From assembly GCA_009760855.2 (NCBI GenBank), contig WPIO01000003.1, positions 3,976,001-4,040,000 on the forward strand: a stretch of DNA of 64,000 nt, written 5' to 3'. The notes below the pieces were generated by a model. It ran no database searches, was not told where the DNA came from, and was given only the letters and a program-made list of their open reading frames with translations. Both the position numbers and the translations under genes were made by a program. Position 1 is the stretch's first letter, and each line of letters begins with the position of its first letter. Positions 57,210-64,000 of this stretch are shown piece by piece. Source of the stretch: Cristatella mucedo (lineage: Eukaryota; Bryozoa; Phylactolaemata; Cristatellidae).

Positions 57210-57482
57210 CCTGGGAACTCATTTTTGCTCTTTCAAATGTGCTTTGCCTATTTCCCTGAGTATTATTCACTGTATGTTACTAACCAGAGGTCCTACTAAT
57301 CGGGGACCCTGGGTGTCTTCTTGTATGCTTTTGCTTGCTTGTTTTAAGCACAATACCTCTCTTATGATTAATCCTCGGTTGTTTCTTCTCTTGCAACGAA
57401 TTGTAAAGCGCCTGGATAGAGATTGGTTCAGACGAACCGCAGTAAAAAAGACTATTTATTATTATTATTACAGACGATGCTA
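57210..57482 (+). mobile_element. LINE family C, 3' end
   Basis: 'cactgtatgttactaaccagaggtcctactaatcgggg' matches the 3' part of the copy at 61.4 kb. It ends with 'gaattgtaaagcgcctggatagagattggttc' and a TTATTATTATT tail. Confidence 0.7.
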
Positions 57483-57489
57483 AAGGTTA

Positions 57490-58115
57490 GTCAATATTAA
57501 CCGTATTTTCACCCACCTTGCCCACATTATTTGCATAACACTCACAGAATGACCGTGTTTTACGCTTCAACCAATTTTGCTGCTGGCGGAACACCCGTTA
57601 TAGCGAGTAATGTCAGAAGTGCTGCCGTGCAAGCTGCCTATTAATCCAAAAAGTGATTTAATAGCGTAATGGTACTGTTAGGGTGCATGCGTCTGCGTAC
57701 CAGTTATAGCTACCAGCTAGGCAACGCTAGCAGCACTCAAACGTCTGCTCCAACTCCAACCGTCTCTCCGCTAACTAGCCACTAACTGAACACATGCAGA
57801 GCGCTATTGACGCCATTCATTCCGGCTACTCGCTTTGGACGCGCCATCTGTGCACAACCCATACGCCGAGCGAGTTCGAGCTGCACGGAGCGACCTCGCA
57901 CCAGCCACACGTGTGCCGTACCGGATGACCGCGACCGGAAGAACTCCACAGCTTGGAGCATGTCGCTGCATCTGTCGTCCCTTGATCGAACGGACGTCCG
58001 ACGAGACGCCCGAGACGCGGCGGCTGCAGACCGGAGCTGCTGGAGGATTCGCGCGTTGGCCAAGTGTCCTATGACGCAGGACAGCTCAAGCTTGCTGCCA
58101 CTAACCACGTTGTCA
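57490..58115. other. Coding-like stretch, unassigned
   Basis: 57807-58110 is GC-rich and open in all three plus frames and one minus frame, with G/C-ending codons. It may contain an exon upstream of 58508, but borders and family are not recognised. Confidence 0.3.
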
Positions 58116-58117
58116 TG

Positions 58118-58282
58118 CTGCTCTTGCGCATGTCACCTCTAACCATGTCGCGCTTTGCGTCATTGGGCATGCTACCATTAACCGCTCGATCGTGCTTCCT
58201 TTGCAGCAAATGTAAAGTGCCTAGTAAGATATGAAGTTCTCTGAGAGCGCTTTACGAATGTATTGTTATTATATTATTACGA
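58118..58282 (+). mobile_element. LINE family A, 3' end only
   Basis: 'gggcatgctaccattaaccgctcgatcgtgcttcctttgcagcaaatgtaaagtgcctag...gagagcgctttacgaatgtattgttattatattatta'. Confidence 0.8.
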
Positions 58283-58507
58283 CAAGTGACAGCGCGCTGC
58301 ACGATGCGGTGCACGTGCGCGCGCATTGCATCCCTCGGCAGGCGCCATCGTCGCATGCATCGCTCTCGTGCTGGCCAGTGCTGACCTTGCACGCGCTCGC
58401 GTCCTTTCGCGCAACTCGCTGCGCCTCTTCTGCTTCCTCTATCAATCGGGCTCTTAAATTGGCCTTGTCACTGTGACGTTATCACTGAACCTTTTACTGT
58501 ACCCTAG

Positions 58508-58696
58508 TTCGTGCGCGAACTGAGCCTGGGCTCAGCGAAGCAGCGCGCGGTGCGATTGTCTCTTGCTAAACATCGTTACCGGGAACTTCTCGGCGTAAAT
58601 CGACTTGCCGCCTTCGAAAACACTTTAGCCACCTTCGTCAGCCGATGCCACCGCACGGACATCGTAGACCGCCGAAGGCGCCTCTCGTCGCGTTAG
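58508..58696 (+). CDS. Candidate terminal exon, unknown gene
   Basis: A textbook acceptor (gaaccttttactgtaccctag) leads into 62 codons ending in TAG. The peptide is helical and basic: FVRELSLGSAKQRAVRLSLA, KHRYRELLGVNRLAAFENTL, ATFVSRCHRTDIVDRRRRL. G/C-ending codons dominate, unlike the neighbouring sequence. It looks like the true C-terminus of a conserved protein, but I cannot name it. Earlier exons are not identified; the GC-rich stretch at 57.8-58.1 kb is a possibility. No AATAAA close downstream. Confidence 0.5.
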   Translation, partial: FVRELSLGSAKQRAVRLSLAKHRYRELLGVNRLAAFENTLATFVSRCHRTDIVDRRRRLSSR

Positions 58697-59200
58697 CAGC
58701 CTTCCTCATCCCATCTAAAAGAACTAAATGGTTACTCCGCCGGAGAGTCTACTTTACATTGGTGAGCAGATGGCGCGCCGCTCAGCGACGATGAGTCCGA
58801 AGCTCCTTTGCGAGCCTTCGGAGGATGCTTAAGACTCAACAGTAAGTGCTCATTGTGTCCCCATGAGGACGTGCGCCAACGCGAGCAGAAACAACATGGC
58901 CGATTGACAGCACCCTAGCTCTCTCTTGTGCCCGAAGGTCGGCGCCGCTGAGTGTCTTTCTGGGTTTTACGCAGCGTACACTGGCAATGCCTTAGCCAAT
59001 GGATCCTAGAAAGATGGATCTTTTGGCCCCCTCCCATTCCCAAGGTTCCGACCCAGAACTGCGGGGCAGAAGCGGAGGCTCACGTAAGTGGTGCCATTTA
59101 AACATCCTTCCGTGCCTGCTGGATTGTTCTGTGCAGACAGACCGTGAAGCAGCGAATCAATCACGAACCGCCCGGCAACGGGCCTCATTAGACCTCTGTA

Positions 59201-59202
59201 AA

Positions 59203-59291
<89 letters not shown>
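59201..59291. repeat. (TA)n-(GT)n microsatellite
   Basis: About 18 bases of TA and 72 of GT. Confidence 0.98.
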
Positions 59292-59292
<1 letters not shown>

Positions 59293-59299
59293 TAGAATA

Positions 59300-60040
59300 T
59301 AACTATACCTTAGTTTATTTTAAAAAGAAGTGCTAGCTCTTCTGGAAGGAGAATTCGCTTGATCGCACCGAAGGAGCTCCTAGTAGAGGCCCGTTCACAC
59401 TCCCGACAAAAATGTATGAGCCTATCCCATTTGGACGAGTCTGGTGAAGCCGCGCCCCCGGAAGCGTCTTTCTAAAGGTCATCAAAAAAAGATATTGGCA
59501 ATTCTCGTCCGGAGAGCCTGAAGCTGGGCCAACAGGGCTCTTTGCTTGACTCGCTCACGTAGTCCCATCTGAACACATCGGTAGCCTCCCTCTGGACAAA
59601 CTTCGATCTGTGAGTTGGAGGCTTGCAGCGTGCACAGGAGAGGCTCAACGAAAACCCCCAAGACGTTATCCACTTCTGATTGAGCCCGCAGCTCCGCGCA
59701 AAAAAGCGACTATCCCGACAGTATACGCAGACTCGTCCATGTAAAAAGAAGTCGCTGCCGTAAATTTGAAAGCCTGCCGAAGCTGCTTACCGAAGGCGCG
59801 TCGCTCGATAGGGCTTTTTAGAACTGCCTAAAAAGTTGTACATCTTTTGCAACTCTAAAAAACTATCGCACCCATAGAGGAGAAAGTGAAGAAAGCGTCA
59901 TCTGAAAACTGATGCTGGTCGTGCATTCAAAATGCGTGCGGGTGTCGCAGCTCCGATGGCTCCATCTAAGAAAATAGTTTACCCTTGTGGAGAAAAAGGA
60001 TCTTTAATTAAACGACCACATTAATTAATTAAACGATTAA
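59300..60040. other. No supported gene
   Basis: Nothing recognised. A short duplication 'attaattaaacga' lies at 60005-60050. Confidence 0.4.
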
Positions 60041-60049
60041 TTAAACGAC

Positions 60050-61100
60050 CACATTGCAGCACGTCAAATTATCTCAACTCTCTTGCCGCATGTATTGATG
60101 TCATCTTCACACGGATGGCAGCAAACTTTCTTAAATTGAATTATGATAAAACCAACTTACTAGTCATGGGTAAACCAAGTGGGATTCAGAAATTGGAAAG
60201 GCTAACGCTCATAATCGGCTCTGCCAGCATATCTCCTGTTGAATGTGCACAGAATCTAGGTGTCATGTTCCAAAGTGACCTTTCATTAGACAACCACACC
60301 AGCTCCACATTCAAGTCTGCCTACTTTCAGCTACACAGCATTGCTAAAATTCGGGCTTGTTTAGATAGGGGTACCACATCTAAGTTGGTCCATGCATTTG
60401 TGACATCCCGTCTTGACTTCTGTAGCTCACTGCTTGCTGGTCTACCGGCATGTGCAATCTGGCGCTTACAGCTGGTACTAAACTCTGAAGCTAGGCTTAT
60501 TTGTCGTGAGCGTTGCCGTTGCCACTCACACCACTTCTAACCGACCTGCACTGGCTACCAGGCAAGCAACGCATCGACTTCCATGTTTTGTCATTCACTT
60601 GTAGGTCCCTTCATTCTTTGACTCCAACCTACCTATAGATCTACTCCCCCAACAAGCCGAGCATCGTACCACCTGCTTTTCTGAACTTAATCCTTTACAT
60701 ATAGCTCGTACAAACCTCAAATCCTTTGGAGACCTGCATTTAGCTCGTATGCTCCTAAAGCCTGGAACTCGCTTCCGACTTGCGTCACGACGTCCCCTGA
60801 CTTGAGCACATTTAAAAAGAAATTAAAAACGCAGCTATTTACGACAGCATTTAGTGGGTCCCTGTGATTCGTCCTTCATGTGCTTGTGTGCGCTGACACT
60901 GGGCATGCTGCGACTAACCACACTTGCATGCTGACCCTGTGCGTGTCACCCCTAACCATATTATTCTTGTTGTTTATTGAGCATGCTACCACCAACCATT
61001 CGATCGTGCTTCCTTTGCAGAAAATGTAAAATGCTTAGAAAGAGATTGAGTTCTCTTAGGGTGCTATATCAAATGTATTATTATCATTATTATTAACTAC
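60050..61100 (+). mobile_element. LINE family A, 5'-truncated copy with tail
   Basis: Reads AANFLKLNYDKTNLLVMGKP, CAQNLGVMFQSDLSLDNHTS, IRACLDRGTTSKLVHAFVTS and RLDFCSSLLAGLPACAIWRL in one frame (60115-60540), then the C-terminal part in broken frames, and the full 3' untranslated end 'ttagtgggtccctgtgattcgtccttcatgtgcttgtgtgcgctg ... gtgctatatcaaatgtattattatcattattatta'. No catalytic box: the insertion starts after it. Confidence 0.9.
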
Positions 61101-61414
61101 CCGACAGACCTCGTCTGAGGCGCCGTCTGAGTGGAGAAATGCCTACCTTTGCCGGAGGCGCGTTGGCCCGACAGGCGTGTAGAGTGACTCCTCAAGTCTC
61201 GTCGCCCCTCTCGATCCATGGGGGAAGGTAAGGAAGAGGCCACATGCTCAACAGATCTGTCTCATTTGACTAATCTGCTCTGTCCCTCCAGCACGTCGCT
61301 GTTCAGCAGCTTTCAGAGCCGTGTGCGAAACTTAAGCTTTCAAGAAATTGTTCACCCCAATTGTGCCGCAACCTTAGAGACCGGATTGGAACCAGAGTTC
61401 CGACGTAAAGCCAC

Positions 61415-62030
61415 ACGACATCACTGCAACTCAGCGGCGCGGCTGGTCTGTCGTCAGCGGCCGCATCTTCCGCATCTTTTCCCTTTTTTTTCTTCGAGCG
61501 TCACTCGCTGCCTATCAAGCATCGAATCGACTTCAAGACCTTCTGTCTGGTTTACATGTAGTTTCACTCGCTTGCACCAGCCCATCTATTCAAACTTGCA
61601 CTTTGCTCCTGCAGCGCTTGCTCTCGCTCCATCCTGTACTCAGCTTCCGGTCGTCGTGTCGTTCCTCGGACCGCCTTGAAATCTGCTGGCGATTCGGCCT
61701 TCTGTTCGCGTGCACCGGAAGTCAAACTCATGTAGCCGCCTTCAATAGCTTTGCATCATTCAAGTCACAGCTAAAGACGCATCTGTTCCGCTCAGCTTTC
61801 CCTGAACCCGAGCGAATTTTCTTTTCTCGGCTCCCGTGTGCTTTGCATGCTCGCCCGCACTTGATTCAGTGCACGTTACTAAGCAGGGGTCCTACCAATC
61901 GGCGGCACGAAGTGTCTTCTTGTCTGCTTTACATGGCGGTCCTTGCAAATTATTTTTGTGCTTGTACACATTTGTCAAAGCATGCTGCCTTGCTTGTCAC
62001 TAACTCTGGGTTACAGATTCACTTGCGGCA
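61415..62030 (+). mobile_element. LINE family C, C-terminal part
   Basis: Pieces of an L2-like C-terminus in changing frames: NSAARLVCRQRPHLPHLFP, 'tatcaagcatcgaatcgacttcaagacc' (IKHRIDFKT), then SFASFKSQLKTHLFRSAFPE, the typical last block of this LINE group. The 3' untranslated part resembles the fragment at 57210. Differs from families A and B in sequence. Confidence 0.7.
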
Positions 62031-62099
62031 ATTTGTAATGAGTCTGCGGTGGCTCTCACGTGGCCTCTCACGTGACGAGAATTACGCATAATTGCTATT

Positions 62100-63580
62100 A
62101 CTTACAGATTCCTACAAGGTCTGCGTGCCTTCTGTGGAGACAGACCGAGAAGCGTGCATGACGATGAAGCGTCCCCTCCACCGACAGCCTCTAGAACCAC
62201 TCTCTAAGGCTGGAAACCTGAAAGTAGCCATCCCGGAAGGACTACCGAGCTTCTAAGCGGGGCCGAGTGAGGTTTTCTTAGCCAAAAAGTGACCTCGAAT
62301 TGCTGCGGCAGCCCGGCTGGCCCCTATCCGCCTTTTCAGGCAGATCTAGAGGAGGCTTTTAGTCCCCTCTCCTCACGCCCTCAATCGCGTAAATTTTCAT
62401 GTATATTATGTTAAAAGTATTTACCTACAAAATCACAATGCGGTTCAATCGTTTCCTGTCGGCATGATACCCTGCACAGGGGAGTGGCAAGAAAATCTAC
62501 CGGCCCGGTAGAAATATGCAGAGCAAGAATTGCCTTCGTTTCTTGAATTTGCATAGCAGCAACTGCATCAAGACGGCGATTTAATTCAGGAACATTGTTT
62601 TACTATTATACATTATGATATTCGCCATACATAGCTAGTTTAGACCTACAAGAAGTTAAGGGTAAATCGATCCGCTTTTGGGCTACTGCACCAAAATGGT
62701 GGCTAATAGTTTCTTCTAGGGGTAAACTAAGCGTGGCTAAAGCCATACTTGTGCAATGAATTGCAATGCTCATAAATCATTTTTTGTTGAAATGGTGGTA
62801 TCCTGACTCTTATTGCTCGGGTTGTTTCTTCCGGGTGGGTATTCTCCCACGTTGCGGTTGGAGAGTTCGCCATTTCGTAAGCGATTTGCACCGGCCATGC
62901 TTTTGCGTGCACAACACACATATCCGCGTGGCCTGGAGCAATTGGCAACGATGCTCTCTGGTTTTGATGTCGTCTTAGCAATTCTTTTTCCAGCGAACTT
63001 GAGCAAGCCTGAGCCAGCTTAACTCGACCACATTGCTTCCGGGACTGTGCAGTCGAAGAACTCGGAAGTTATCTCTGCGTAAGTTGCCTCGCTCCACATA
63101 CGCAGCCAAAAATTGATACCGATATACTGGAACCTAGAAGAGCCAGAGAAGTAGGAGCGGTCGTCGTCATCCGTCAGTACATTGCTTCCGCGCTTACTGG
63201 CTGCCAAATGGATGGCACGCTGTTCACGTTGAGCCAACCACAGAGCCGAGCCGGTTCAGACTACCACCGGCTCAGGCGCGGCCCCGCTGGCTGGCTGGCT
63301 GGCCGGCAGGCAGTGATTCGATGGGAAAACGTGCATTTCTCCTGATCGTACTAGAAAACAAAAACAAGTGAAAACCATAGATAATGGTCGTCGCAGACGT
63401 AGCTGAGCGCGAGAAGAGTTTTTCCGCTTTCACCACCAGCGCCGATGCATTCTGTCTTTTCGTCTACGTAGCGCTCAGGGGAACTCAAACCATTTCCCCC
63501 ATCTGTGCCGGCGATCCGCCCCTCGCTTACCTGGAATGGTTGTTATTTATTTTGTGTGTGCGGGTAAGACCAAGCGACGC
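62100..63580. other. No supported gene
   Basis: Nothing recognised; a short TGGC run at 63285-63305. Confidence 0.4.
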
Positions 63581-63591
63581 ACCATTCTGAT

Positions 63592-63660
63592 CTCAAGCTA
63601 ACCATTGATGTGCTTCCTTTATGTAAAGTGGTTATCTTAGGGCTTGGTTATATTGGTAAG
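63592..63660 (+). mobile_element. LINE family A, 3' end fragment
   Basis: 'aagctaaccattgatgtgcttcctttatgtaaagtggttatcttagggcttggttat' is a shortened family A tail. Confidence 0.45.
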
Positions 63661-63892
63661 TATCTTGCTGTCATTACGACTATTATTTCGATCACTCCAT
63701 AACTAAATAGGAAAAGCGACGCGGCAGTGGTTCTGGCCACGAGCAGAACTCGATCCCTTCGAAGACTGCTTCAGCTTCTCCATTTGGTTGCTCGTCTGTG
63801 CATCTGACAGCGCGATAGCTGGGCAACAAGCGTTTATCAATCCATGCTGACTCTGGGTATGGTATCGACCCGACGCCCCCCACGGTGACCCG

Positions 63893-63952
63893 AAAAAACA
63901 GCCCAGGACAAATACAGCCCTGGACAAAAAGCCCTTGTCAAAACAGCTCAAT
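63893..63952. repeat. Short tandem repeat of 15-base type
   Basis: Three to four imperfect units: acagcccaggacaaat, acagccctggacaaaa, agcccttgtcaaaa. Confidence 0.7.
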
Positions 63953-64000
63953 AAAGTTGACCACTTCTCAGTACCTATAATACAAAAGTATACAGTATAT

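Overview
The window is nuclear DNA from an invertebrate metazoan. The genes are split by introns with GT-AG borders. The spaces between exons are filled with L2-like LINE fragments, a tRNA-derived SINE family, one Tc1-like transposon and one hAT-like transposase relic, an inverted-repeat element, and long dinucleotide tracts. No bacterial-style operons, rRNA genes or CRISPR arrays are visible. The phylum cannot be fixed from the sequence alone.

The main gene is on the minus strand from about 33.24 kb down to 11.47 kb: a voltage-gated proton channel (Hv1/HVCN1 family) in at least six exons. They encode S1 (33109-33236), the S1-S2 loop and first half of S2 (20917-21085), the end of S2 (about 20347-20401), S3 and S4 (16188-16320), the start of the C-terminal coil (15475-15569) and the end of the coil with the stop codon (11467-11613). 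The reading phases agree across every proposed junction. The N-terminal exon is not identified. The S4 arginine triad has lost its first member (Leu in its place), and neither zinc-binding His is seen.

On the plus strand, interleaved with this gene, lies a second split gene (14945-15238, 17230-17347, 17522-17802, AATAAA at 17922). It carries a domain like the N-terminus of the sperm fibrous-sheath protein FSIP2. Its exons sit in introns of the channel gene, and two channel exons sit in its first visible intron. Both families are known from sperm in other animals, which makes the pair notable.

Weaker exon candidates, each with open reading and plausible splice borders but mostly unrecognised, are at 2321-2586 (+), 9379-9616 (+), 24444-24676 (+), 24925-25260 (-), 25552-25878 (-), 47031-47212 (-, ricin-B-like repeat) and 58508-58696 (+).

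The repeats are as follows. LINE family A (L2-like, 3' tail of TTATTATT type) occurs in many truncated copies on both strands. LINE family B has a nearly intact reverse transcriptase at 42.6-44.3 kb with a single frameshift. LINE family C is present as 3' ends. A tRNA-like SINE recurs about ten times, twice with a (GA)n tract grown inside it. A second SINE type has a 3' end resembling the LINE tail. From 39.6 to 45.1 kb the window is a cluster of transposons lying side by side, and from about 26.45 to 26.89 kb there is an element with roughly 90-bp terminal inverted repeats.
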